A stretch of 6,966 bases of DNA from Opitutaceae bacterium (lineage in GTDB: Bacteria; Verrucomicrobiota; Verrucomicrobiia; Opitutales; Opitutaceae): positions 8,983 through 15,948 of the forward strand of contig JAHFTI010000030.1 of the NCBI GenBank assembly GCA_023265535.1. Direction: 5' to 3'. Below are positions 1 to 6,010 of this stretch, piece after piece. The notes under the pieces are model-generated. The model made no database searches. It was not told where the DNA came from and saw only the letters and a program-made list of their open reading frames with translations. Every line of letters begins with the position of its first letter. Within the stretch, counting starts at the first letter, position 1. A program made the translations under genes and the position numbers.

Positions 1-1
1 G

Positions 2-241
2 GTGAACTGCAGGACTCTCGCCGAGGTGGTGCAGATCCCGGACGCACGCCCCCTCCTGGGCCTGGTCCTTGAGGACATCGAAGGCACATGCACCAACGGC
101 ATCTCCCTGCGAAACGTCCACAGGGTCGGGCTGCGCGGCCTGAGGCTGGCGGGCCACACCGGCCCGCTCATCAGTGCCGAGAACAGCAAGGGTGAGGGCC
201 TCGAGGACGCCTCACCCCTGCCCGCCGACACGAAACGCTGA
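2..241 (+). CDS. GH28-like right-handed beta-helix protein, C-terminal end (5' partial)
   Basis: This is the last 79 codons of a gene that enters from the left edge; the frame is open from base 2 and stops at TGA 239-241. The GTG at 2-4 is unlikely to be the start, because the protein begins mid-domain. The visible part has the short alternating beta-strand pattern of a parallel beta-helix: GLVLEDIEGTCTNGISLRNV, then strands ending in GPLISAENSKGEGLED. This rung pattern, with its closing 'N-x-x-G-x-G-L-E' segment, matches the C-terminal ends of glycoside hydrolase family 28 (polygalacturonase-type) proteins as I remember them from Opitutaceae-like bacteria. The GH28 catalytic aspartates would lie upstream, so activity cannot be judged. 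The family would hydrolyse pectic galacturonan or related polysaccharides outside the cytoplasm. It converges on the GH31 gene, whose stop is 4 bp away. Another beta-helix family, such as a pectate lyase-like protein, is possible. Confidence 0.7.
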   Translation: MNCRTLAEVVQIPDARPLLGLVLEDIEGTCTNGISLRNVHRVGLRGLRLAGHTGPLISAENSKGEGLEDASPLPADTKR

Positions 242-245
242 TGCC

Positions 246-3200
246 TCAGGGCAGGATCAGCTCGAGCTGTTCCACCGTGACGCCGTCGTAGCCGTCCACC
301 AGGCCATGCAGGGAGAAGGCGTTGGCGCCGGCCTTGAGCGTGGCCTTCAGGTCATGGTCGACCCACCTGCCGCCGGTGTCAGGGAGCTGAAGCTGCGTGA
401 ACTCCACGCCACCGAGCCGGGCGGAGTAGGGAAGGGCCTTGCCCCGTGTATTCTGATAGCGGATACGCAGGGTTGCCTCGCCCGCCGCGGGCGCCACGAC
501 CCCGAAGCTGAGGCTGCTGCCCAGGCGGCCCAGATTGGCCACCGCCCCCTTGCCCGCGGAGCCGCCCGTGCGCTCCAGGTCGGCAAAGCCGCTGCGTGCG
601 GCGAAGATCGCCGGATAGAGCCGCGGCGTCGACGCCGCCCTGCGGAACTCGACGGTGTTCAGGCGGAAGCCGGGAAGGTCCACATAGAACATGAGGCTGA
701 GCTCGCCCGGATTCAGGTACACCCCGGGCACCACCACGTCGGTCCAGGTGTCGTCGGAGCCTGTCACCGGCACCTCGACCACCGCAACGATGCGGTCCTG
801 GGCGATCACGCGCAGGCGCCCGCCCGACTGGGCGCTGGCCACGCGCGCGCTGAGATCAAACCAGCCGCCATTTCCGCAGTCCACGGTGTAACGGGCCCAC
901 TCACTTGCCCTGAGGTCGCCGAGAACGAAGCCGCCGCCTACATCCGAGCCCTCGCGCAGGGAGAAGTCGTCCTGGCGATAACGCGGCTTCTCCGGCAGGG
1001 GCCGCGTGCTGTGGAAGGCCACGCCCTCGCCACCCTTGTCATAGTTGATCGCCTTGATGCGGGCGGGCAGGGCGGGGGCGGGCAGGAAATGGGGAACAGG
1101 CCGGCCCACCGAACCGGTGGCCTCGGCACTGGCATCGACCTTGGATTCCACCAGGACAGGGGCGGGCCTCGAAGGCAGGCGCTGCCCTGCGAGAGTCAGG
1201 TGAAGCTCATGACGCAGCAGCTCACGCGGGGCTGAATAATCCGCGCTGAGGACACGGGCTTCCGGATCCCAGGAGAAGGGAATGGACGCCCCGTCCGCCT
1301 TGGAGAGGCGGAGAGGGGCCGCGCCGAGGTGCAGCTTCAGGCGATAGCTCGCCGGGGTGAATTTCTTGTTGGACTCCGTGATCGTAAGCCTGACGGCGGC
1401 GCCGTCCTCCTCGCACTCGATGAGGGTCACGGTGTGCTCGCCCTTGCGATGGGCAAAACTGTATCCATCATCCCGATACAGGGTGAAGCTCGACCTGCCC
1501 GATGGCCAGGCCGCCACCGTGAGGGGATCCCAGGGCTTCTCCCCGGTGTGGCGCATCTCGGGCGCCATGGGAATGATGGCGCCGGCGCGCACCGCAACGG
1601 GAATGCGGTTCTGCGGTGCGGGCACGACCCAGCTGCGTCCTCCCGCGTACTCCACGCCGGTGTCCCAATCGAACCAGGTTCCCTTGGGGAAATAGACGGC
1701 ACGGTTGGTCCGCCCCTCGTGGGTGACCGGGGCCACCAGGAGGGAGCGACCGAAGAGATACTGGTCGCCGGCCGCGGCCACGGCCTTGGGATCCTCCGGG
1801 AACTCCAGGGCCAGGGCCCGCGCCAGGGGCATGCCGGTGACGCTTGCCTCCCAGGCATGGGAATAGATGTAGGGCATCAGCTGATACCTCAGCTTGAGAT
1901 AATGCAGGCAGCCCTGCTCGACGGCCGGACCGAACTGGTAGGGTTCAGGAAGCCCGCCCGCCTTATGGGCACGGGTGATGGGGGAGAAGACCGAGAGCTG
2001 CATCCAGCGCTCATAGAGGCGGCCATGCGCGCCCATCTGGTCATCCTTGTAATAGCCATTCATGAAGCCGCCGCTGTCGGAGGTCCACCACACCAGGCCG
2101 CTGAGACCGCTGTTCAGCATCTCGGCCGGATGGGCGCGCAGGGTGGCATAGTCGCTGTACACATCGCCCGTCCAAACCGCCACATGATGGCGTTGCGAGC
2201 CGGCGGAGGCGCTGCGCGTGAGGATGAACGGACGCTTGTCGGGGTTGTCCGCCAGCTGCGCTGACTCAAAGCTGCGCGAACACAGCAGCGAGTATTCGTT
2301 GTGCACATTGGCCGGACTGCCGCCGTGATACTGGGTCTGGGGCGGCTCGCCCTCCGGCTCGGTGAGGTCCAGCCACCAGGCCGCCACGCCTTCCTTGTTG
2401 CGCGGAGAAAGCTGCGGCCACAGCCAGGCGTTCATCCCCGGATGGGTGAAATCAAGGAGCTTGCCACCATAGTGGCCGCATTCGACCGGGTTGCCCTTGC
2501 CATCGGTTGCAAAGACCCCTGCCGCCCAGCCCGTGGCGAAGGTGGGGGACTCCTGGCGGATCATCGGACCGGACTGCGAGAGGATGATCTTCACACCCTT
2601 GTTCGCGTAGTCGGCGATCTTGTCGGCTGGCGTCTGGCCGGGAGTGGACCAGCGCGCCGCCCACCTGAAGTTGTTCGCCACCTCGGGCCAGTCATAATCG
2701 ATGACAAAGGCGTCCACCGGGAACCCGCGCTCATTGAGTTGCCTGTACGCCTCGTCCAGGGGCTTCCAGTCGTGGTAGGTGCACTTGCTCTGCCAGTAGC
2801 CAAGGGCCCAGAGGGGCGGAAGGCTGGGACGGCCTGTCAGCCGCGTATAGCGCTCGATGATCTCGGGCATTGAGGGACCGTCGATGAGGTAAAGGTCCAT
2901 CTCGCCGCCGTCGGCTTCAAGGAGGACCTTGTCCGGGGCGCTTTTTGCGAGGTCGAAACGCAGCTTGTGGCTGTTGTCAAGGAACAGGCCGTAGGCGTGC
3001 CCCTTGCGCCCGGTGCTGATCAGCAGCGGAACGGGATATTCGGCGGTGACATTGCCGGAATTGATCTTTTGTCCCGCCCACAGCTCGCGTATCACGCCGC
3101 GACGATTGAGGCGGCCGTTGTTCTGGTTGTCCTGCCCGAGACCCAACAGGGCTTCCTCGGGGGCCACGGGAAGTTGCAGCCCCCACTGGGAAGCCCCTGA

Positions 3201-3584
3201 TGAGGGGAAAATCCAGGAGCCGCCCTCAAGCAGCACGGCGTCGCCCGCCCTGGCGCCCAAGGCCAGGCTATCGCGATCCAGCTCCAGCGTGATGGCTCCT
3301 GTTGAGACGCGCGTGCTGCGCTCCGCCTGTTCCACCCGCAGGGCCACGCGGCCGACCGGCGCCTGTTCCAGTGCGAGTGAGCCGGGGCGGACAAAACTGT
3401 GTCCACCCGTCTTGGCCCAGATGCGCACGATGTGGGGGTCGAGGGCCTCGATGCGGACCTGCCGGCCGTCCTGCCCATTGAGGACGACGGGACCGGGGCT
3501 GGAGGAAGGTTCGGCATTGAGCAGGGGCAGCATGAGGAGGAATAGGCCAAGGGGCCGCCAGGTAGGGGAGGGGAAACGGGTCAT
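246..3584 (-). CDS. Secreted GH31 alpha-glycosidase with DUF5110 and C-terminal CBM6-type modules
   Basis: An intact gene of 1112 codons. The start at 3582-3584 is preferred because it begins directly with a signal peptide (Arg-containing n-region, hydrophobic LGLFLLMLPLL, probable cleavage after LNA, about residue 24). The frame stays open 39 codons further up to an ATG at 3699-3701, but that stretch is not signal-like. No strong Shine-Dalgarno is visible. Domains: N-terminal beta-sandwich about 35-250; GH31 (beta/alpha)8 barrel about 255-590; beta domains with DUF5110 about 605-800 (SSFTLYRDDGYSF); linker; CBM6-like about 841-982 (GGEGVAFH, SEWARYTV); CBM35/CBM6-like about 988-1112. The predicted nucleophile is D406 in WWLDLTEPE and the acid/base D474 in VAVWTGD, with R457 in LTRSASAGSQR. 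The family hydrolyses or transfers terminal alpha-glucosyl, alpha-xylosyl or alpha-galactosyl units with retention of configuration. The D-x-x-EPE signature and 68-residue spacing recall the 4-alpha-glucosyltransferase CjAgd31B, but specificity cannot be fixed. At 1112 residues it is longer than simple GH31 enzymes because of the added modules. Confidence 0.93.
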   Translation of the reverse strand: MTRFPSPTWRPLGLFLLMLPLLNAEPSSSPGPVVLNGQDGRQVRIEALDPHIVRIWAKTGGHSFVRPGSLALEQAPVGRVALRVEQAERSTRVSTGAITLELDRDSLALGARAGDAVLLEGGSWIFPSSGASQWGLQLPVAPEEALLGLGQDNQNNGRLNRRGVIRELWAGQKINSGNVTAEYPVPLLISTGRKGHAYGLFLDNSHKLRFDLAKSAPDKVLLEADGGEMDLYLIDGPSMPEIIERYTRLTGRPSLPPLWALGYWQSKCTYHDWKPLDEAYRQLNERGFPVDAFVIDYDWPEVANNFRWAARWSTPGQTPADKIADYANKGVKIILSQSGPMIRQESPTFATGWAAGVFATDGKGNPVECGHYGGKLLDFTHPGMNAWLWPQLSPRNKEGVAAWWLDLTEPEGEPPQTQYHGGSPANVHNEYSLLCSRSFESAQLADNPDKRPFILTRSASAGSQRHHVAVWTGDVYSDYATLRAHPAEMLNSGLSGLVWWTSDSGGFMNGYYKDDQMGAHGRLYERWMQLSVFSPITRAHKAGGLPEPYQFGPAVEQGCLHYLKLRYQLMPYIYSHAWEASVTGMPLARALALEFPEDPKAVAAAGDQYLFGRSLLVAPVTHEGRTNRAVYFPKGTWFDWDTGVEYAGGRSWVVPAPQNRIPVAVRAGAIIPMAPEMRHTGEKPWDPLTVAAWPSGRSSFTLYRDDGYSFAHRKGEHTVTLIECEEDGAAVRLTITESNKKFTPASYRLKLHLGAAPLRLSKADGASIPFSWDPEARVLSADYSAPRELLRHELHLTLAGQRLPSRPAPVLVESKVDASAEATGSVGRPVPHFLPAPALPARIKAINYDKGGEGVAFHSTRPLPEKPRYRQDDFSLREGSDVGGGFVLGDLRASEWARYTVDCGNGGWFDLSARVASAQSGGRLRVIAQDRIVAVVEVPVTGSDDTWTDVVVPGVYLNPGELSLMFYVDLPGFRLNTVEFRRAASTPRLYPAIFAARSGFADLERTGGSAGKGAVANLGRLGSSLSFGVVAPAAGEATLRIRYQNTRGKALPYSARLGGVEFTQLQLPDTGGRWVDHDLKATLKAGANAFSLHGLVDGYDGVTVEQLELILP

Positions 3585-3674
3585 GAGGGTGCGTGGGAAG
3601 CAGGGTGAATTTCCGTGCAGGGACGAAAGGGGGAATGTCAGGAGCAGGGAGGGGAGAATGGGACCAAGCGCCGG

Positions 3675-3699
3675 GGGGGCTGCGAGGGCATGGGCCCCC
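3675..3699 (-). other. GC-rich stem-loop between lacI-type gene and GH31
   Basis: An inverted repeat: GGGGGC at 3675-3680 pairs with GCCCCC at 3694-3699. An inner TGC/GCA stem (3681-3683 with 3688-3690) closes a four-base loop and leaves a three-base bulge. There is no T-run after it on the - strand, so it is not a standard intrinsic terminator. It overlaps the end of the third motif copy and would sit at the very 5' end of a GH31 transcript started from the -10-like element at 3704-3709. It could stabilise that mRNA or act as a pause or attenuation structure. Function is inferred from position only. Confidence 0.35.
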
Positions 3700-3713
3700 A
3701 CTCATTAGAACAG
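3697..3713 (-). repeat. Third copy of the shared upstream motif (before GH31)
   Basis: The + strand reads CCCACTCATTAGAACAG. Over 16 bases it differs from the copy at 5977 at one position and from the copy at 5931 at two. It lies just after the stop codon of the downstream lacI-type gene (3716-3718) and 112 bp upstream of the GH31 start. It has the same orientation relative to its downstream gene as the other two copies. Confidence 0.7.
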
Positions 3714-3731
3714 CCTCACCGGGGCGGACAA
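3704..3731 (-). promoter_or_regulatory. Candidate promoter for the GH31 gene inside the motif
   Basis: On the - strand, TCTAAT at 3704-3709 matches the -10 consensus at five of six positions and is preceded by TGT (3710-3712), giving an extended -10. TTGTCC at 3726-3731 matches the -35 consensus at four of six positions, with a 16-bp spacer. Part of it overlaps the 3' end of the upstream regulator gene. It would let GH31 be transcribed separately from the regulators. This is a pattern match to sigma-70-type consensus; sigma factor preference in this organism is unknown. Confidence 0.4.
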
Positions 3732-4777
3732 CTGGCCCCCTCCCGCCAGTGCGAGGAAACCAGGGTGCAGACCTCGACCTGGGCAGCCCCACGCTCATGG
3801 GTGCGCATGAGCGTGACAAGCTGCTCCACCGCAAGGGCGCCGACCGCCTCATAATCGGCCATCATGCCGGCCATTCCCGGCACCTGCTCCGCAAGCTGGA
3901 GACAGCCGAAGGCCGGGCACTGCGCGGCGCCACTGCCTTGGGCCTCCTTCAGCAGGTCCCAGCCAGCCGGATTCGGGCACAGGACCGCCTCGACGCGGTG
4001 CCTTGCCAGCCAGTCACCGACCTGGGCGGGCGCGGGCGAGGGCGTATCCAAAATGGGAATACACAGGTGGCGGGGCACATGGGTCTGCTCAAACTCGATC
4101 CCGGCATGCGTCTGCACGCGCCCCGGGGCGGACCAGTCGGAAGGGTCGAGAAGACCCACGCGCTGGTACCCGAGCGAACGCAGCCTGAGCCAGGCACGAC
4201 GCGCGGAGAGGCGGTGGTCCACGGCGACCTGGTAGCGCGGCTCGGACAGGCCATCCTCCTCGATGCGCACCGCACTGAACAGCGACCAGTCGACATCCAA
4301 GGCGACGCCGGCATGGGCGGGTGCGACGACCACTCCCGTGATCCCGCGCGCCACAAGGATTCCCGAGAGGCGGGAGGCGCTGAGCTGGGAGGGCCCGACG
4401 AGGAACAGCTCGAGCTTGGCGTGGAGCTCGGCAGCGCTCCGCCTCGCCCCCGCCCAGATCTGGCGATGCATCGGCGATTTTTCCCATTCTGAACGTGCCC
4501 CACCACCGGCAGCCATGGCGATGATCACGGTGTTGCGCCGGTCCGAATGCGAAATGCGATGCGAATTGAAGGCCGCCAGCAGGGGATCCGGCCTGTAGCC
4601 CAGCTGCCTCGCCGCCGCCTTGATGCGCCGCCGCAAGCCTTCCGACACGCCGGGGAAGTTGCGCAGGGCGAGTGAGACCGTCGAGGGATGCAGCCCTCCC
4701 GCCTTGAGCGCCACGTCCTTGAGGGTCGGGGGCCTGCCTGCGTGCTCAGCGGACTTTTGGGGGCGCGGAGTTGCCAT
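3716..4777 (-). CDS. LacI-family transcriptional regulator (downstream of the pair)
   Basis: A 353-residue LacI/GalR-type regulator, a normal length for the family. An N-terminal DNA-binding domain at about 17-69 holds a helix-turn-helix (PTLKDVALKAGGLHPSTVS) and a hinge region (ARQLGYRPDPLLAA). A periplasmic-binding-protein-like sensor domain (about 80-353) follows and should bind a sugar or sugar derivative and control operator binding in the cytoplasm. The RPDPLLAA hinge and the C-terminal MADYEAVGALAVEQL segment are typical of LacI proteins of Verrucomicrobiota. The turn of the helix-turn-helix has one more residue than usual (AGGLHPSTVS against the common AGVxxxTVS). The start at 4775-4777 has an AAGGAA-type ribosome site about 9 bases upstream and lies inside the end of the preceding regulator gene (32-bp overlap), which suggests translational coupling. 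GH31 follows 131 bp later, making it the likely target. The inducer is unknown. Confidence 0.9.
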   Translation of the reverse strand: MATPRPQKSAEHAGRPPTLKDVALKAGGLHPSTVSLALRNFPGVSEGLRRRIKAAARQLGYRPDPLLAAFNSHRISHSDRRNTVIIAMAAGGGARSEWEKSPMHRQIWAGARRSAAELHAKLELFLVGPSQLSASRLSGILVARGITGVVVAPAHAGVALDVDWSLFSAVRIEEDGLSEPRYQVAVDHRLSARRAWLRLRSLGYQRVGLLDPSDWSAPGRVQTHAGIEFEQTHVPRHLCIPILDTPSPAPAQVGDWLARHRVEAVLCPNPAGWDLLKEAQGSGAAQCPAFGCLQLAEQVPGMAGMMADYEAVGALAVEQLVTLMRTHERGAAQVEVCTLVSSHWREGASCPPR

Positions 4778-5789
4778 CCAGCCAGGTTCCTTTCACGAGG
4801 GTTCGGGTGGCGCGCACGGGAATGCCACGGCGATCGGCGCGCATGAGCTCCGCCAAGGACGCCGCGGCACGCGCTCCCACCAGGGCAAGCGAAGCGACCA
4901 CGCCGGCTATGCGGGGATCCCTGCGGCTCAGGCAGATGGAGGCACAGGCCACCTGCCCGGGACAGTCGAAGCCCAGTTGCTCGACTAGGCCGCGGATGCT
5001 CGTCCAGTTGCTGATGACCGCATCGATGCGTTCGGCCTTGATCCAGTCGAGCAGCAGCGGGCAGGCCTCCCTTCGCGTGGCGCCATGAGGGAAGAGCAGG
5101 GCCGGGACCCGCGCAGTCGCCTCCATCAGGCGCTGCTCATGCAGGAGCGCACACAGGTGCTGGTCATCGGAACCCTCCTCATCCTGCACCCCTATGGCCA
5201 GTCCGATGCGCCCGTAGCCCAGCTCGCGAAGCCGCTGGACCGCCAGGCGCACCGCGTGGAACTGGTCGTTTGCCACATAGGGCAGGGCGGGCGACACATG
5301 AAGGGAATCGATCTTCACCGCACACAGTTCCTCCCATGCCAGGACGGGATCTTCTCGCCCTGGCTCGAAGGCGCCGAGGATCACCCCTCCGATCCGTTCC
5401 CGCCGCAGGGTTTCCTGGAGGGTCTGCCGCGTGTGGGCCCCAGCATCGAGGCTGAGGAGCTCGAAATGGTAGCCCATGGCCTCGGCCTGGTTTTTCGCGC
5501 CCTCCACGAAGCGGCGGTGATGTGCGGTGTCGAAGAGCCCGTTGTCCTCCGAACGATTCGTGAGGTAGGCAATGCGCGGGGTCTGGAAAATGGCCACGGT
5601 CTTCGAACGCCTTTGGCTCAGCGCCGTATAGGCGGGGTTCCTTCGGTAACCAAGACGATTGGCGACCTGCACGATCCGCTCGCGTGTCTCGACAGGAATC
5701 CTGGGGTGTCCGCGCAAGGCCATCGAGACAGTGGTGAAATGCACGCCCACCTCCCTGGCCACGTCCTTGATTGTGGGCGCCGAACTCAT
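4746..5789 (-). CDS. LacI-family transcriptional regulator (upstream of the pair)
   Basis: A 347-residue LacI/GalR-type regulator. The helix-turn-helix at residues 6-26 (PTIKDVAREVGVHFTTVSMA) has standard spacing and is followed by the hinge segment VANRLGYRRNPAYTAL (42-57). The sensor domain runs from about 65 to the end and contains ERIGGVILGAF, GYGRIGLAIG and IDAVISN, the usual beta-alpha units of the type-1 periplasmic-binding fold. The start at 5787-5789 is supported by AGGAAGG on the - strand (plus-strand 5799-5805) with a 9-base spacer. Its last 32 bp overlap the next regulator gene, so the two are probably co-transcribed. The two proteins are related along their length but clearly diverged, including at the recognition helix (FTTVSMA against PSTVSLA), so they may read different operators. 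The 221-bp upstream spacer carries two motif copies and a palindrome, consistent with autoregulation. Ligand unknown; a sugar released by the neighbouring hydrolases is likely. Confidence 0.92.
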   Translation of the reverse strand: MSSAPTIKDVAREVGVHFTTVSMALRGHPRIPVETRERIVQVANRLGYRRNPAYTALSQRRSKTVAIFQTPRIAYLTNRSEDNGLFDTAHHRRFVEGAKNQAEAMGYHFELLSLDAGAHTRQTLQETLRRERIGGVILGAFEPGREDPVLAWEELCAVKIDSLHVSPALPYVANDQFHAVRLAVQRLRELGYGRIGLAIGVQDEEGSDDQHLCALLHEQRLMEATARVPALLFPHGATRREACPLLLDWIKAERIDAVISNWTSIRGLVEQLGFDCPGQVACASICLSRRDPRIAGVVASLALVGARAAASLAELMRADRRGIPVRATRTLVKGTWLDGNSAPPKVR

Positions 5790-5885
5790 GCCGGCCGGCC
5801 TTCCTCATGAGGGACACGTGCGCACGGGCCGGCTCGTCGACTGCACCGCCATGACCTTCGCGGGAAGGGGCCCACGGACAGGGCG

Positions 5886-5902
5886 AACATACGCCGCACG
5901 TT
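5886..5902. promoter_or_regulatory. Imperfect palindrome, candidate LacI-type operator
   Basis: The + strand reads AACATACGCCGCACGTT. Six of the eight base pairs flanking the central base are symmetric (AAC.T.CG-n-CG.A.GTT). LacI-family operators are typically palindromes of this size with CG near the centre. It sits 28 bp downstream of the nearest motif copy and 96 bp upstream of the regulator start, a suitable place to block transcription. Only one copy is seen in the window, so this is a suggestion. Confidence 0.3.
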
Positions 5903-5930
5903 GGTTGAAAGGCAATGGCACATCGGCAAG

Positions 5931-5950
5931 CCCACTCATTAGGGCAAAAC
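5931..5950 (-). repeat. Direct repeat copy A of the shared upstream motif
   Basis: The + strand reads CCCACTCATTAGGGCAAAAC. It matches copy B at 19 of 20 positions and lies 46 bp from it, start to start. Read on the - strand it contains TGCCCTAAT, a weaker extended -10 (CCTAAT at 5938-5943 matches four of six), with TTGGGT 16 bp upstream as a poor -35. It lies 141 bp from the regulator start codon. Confidence 0.8.
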
Positions 5951-5955
5951 TGCGT

Positions 5956-5979
5956 CCCCACCCAAGCTGCCCCCAACCC
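5956..5979 (-). other. G-quadruplex-type motif between the two repeats
   Basis: On the - strand four guanine runs follow each other: GGG (5977-5979), GGGGG (5970-5974), GGG (5961-5963) and GGGG (5956-5959), with loops of 2, 6 and 1 bases. This fits the standard G3+N1-7 pattern. It would be near the 5' end of any RNA started at copy B. Such runs also arise by chance in GC-rich DNA. Confidence 0.35.
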
Positions 5980-5996
5980 ACTCATTAGAGCAAAAC
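5977..5996 (-). repeat. Direct repeat copy B of the shared upstream motif
   Basis: The + strand reads CCCACTCATTAGAGCAAAAC. On the - strand it holds TGCTCTAAT, a good extended -10 (TCTAAT at 5984-5989 matches five of six). A TTGAGA -35-like hexamer at 6009-6014 overlaps the deaminase stop codon, but the spacer is long at 19 bp. It begins 14 bases after the deaminase stop. Confidence 0.8.
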
Positions 5997-6010
5997 AAAT
6001 TGCAGGAGTC

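Larger units (their letters stand above)
5790..6010 (-). promoter_or_regulatory. Upstream control region of the lacI-type pair
   Basis: This non-coding spacer of 221 bp lies between the deaminase stop and the first regulator. It holds two near-identical 20-bp direct repeats (5931-5950 and 5977-5996), a C-rich stretch between them that is G-rich on the transcribed-sense strand, an imperfect 17-bp palindrome (5886-5902), a small CCTTC/GAAGG stem-loop (5855-5868) and the ribosome site of the regulator gene (5799-5805). No terminator is visible after the deaminase gene, so read-through from it is possible. Confidence 0.55.

Noticed and set aside
174..1235. 353-codon open frame on the + strand opposite GH31
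   Set aside because: It lies antisense to clearly conserved GH31 and CBM codons and has a repetitive His/Ala/Arg/Gly-rich composition with no recognisable domain. Long antisense frames are common in GC-rich genes.
1329..2264. 311-codon open frame on the + strand opposite GH31
   Set aside because: It mirrors the GH31 catalytic region, has no ribosome site of note and no recognisable fold.
3585..3701. 39-codon N-terminal extension of GH31
   Set aside because: It would bury the signal peptide behind a non-signal sequence and run through the hairpin and part of the motif; the ATG at 3582-3584 begins directly with a signal peptide.
3593..4492. 299-codon open frame on the + strand opposite the downstream LacI gene
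   Set aside because: Shadow of a well-supported LacI-family gene; low-complexity Gly/Arg/His composition.
5803..5812. CCTCATGAGG perfect 10-bp palindrome near the upstream LacI start
   Set aside because: Short, overlaps the ribosome site and has no second copy; likely chance.
5805..5939. 44-codon leader ORF on the - strand starting in motif copy A and ending at the ribosome site of the upstream LacI gene
   Set aside because: The placement is attractive for a coupled leader peptide, but the ATG lies within the putative -10 region, has no Shine-Dalgarno, and the peptide has no recognisable feature or regulatory codon run.
5179..5985. 268-codon - strand frame starting at the ATG inside motif copy B and running into the upstream LacI gene
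   Set aside because: Out of frame with the LacI protein, Arg/Gly/Pro-rich with no domain; its ATG has no ribosome site and is part of the conserved motif.
5931..5996. CRISPR or transposon-end interpretation of the direct repeats
   Set aside because: Only two adjacent copies plus one distant copy, no inverted ends, no transposase and no further repeat-spacer units; position before genes fits a regulatory role better.
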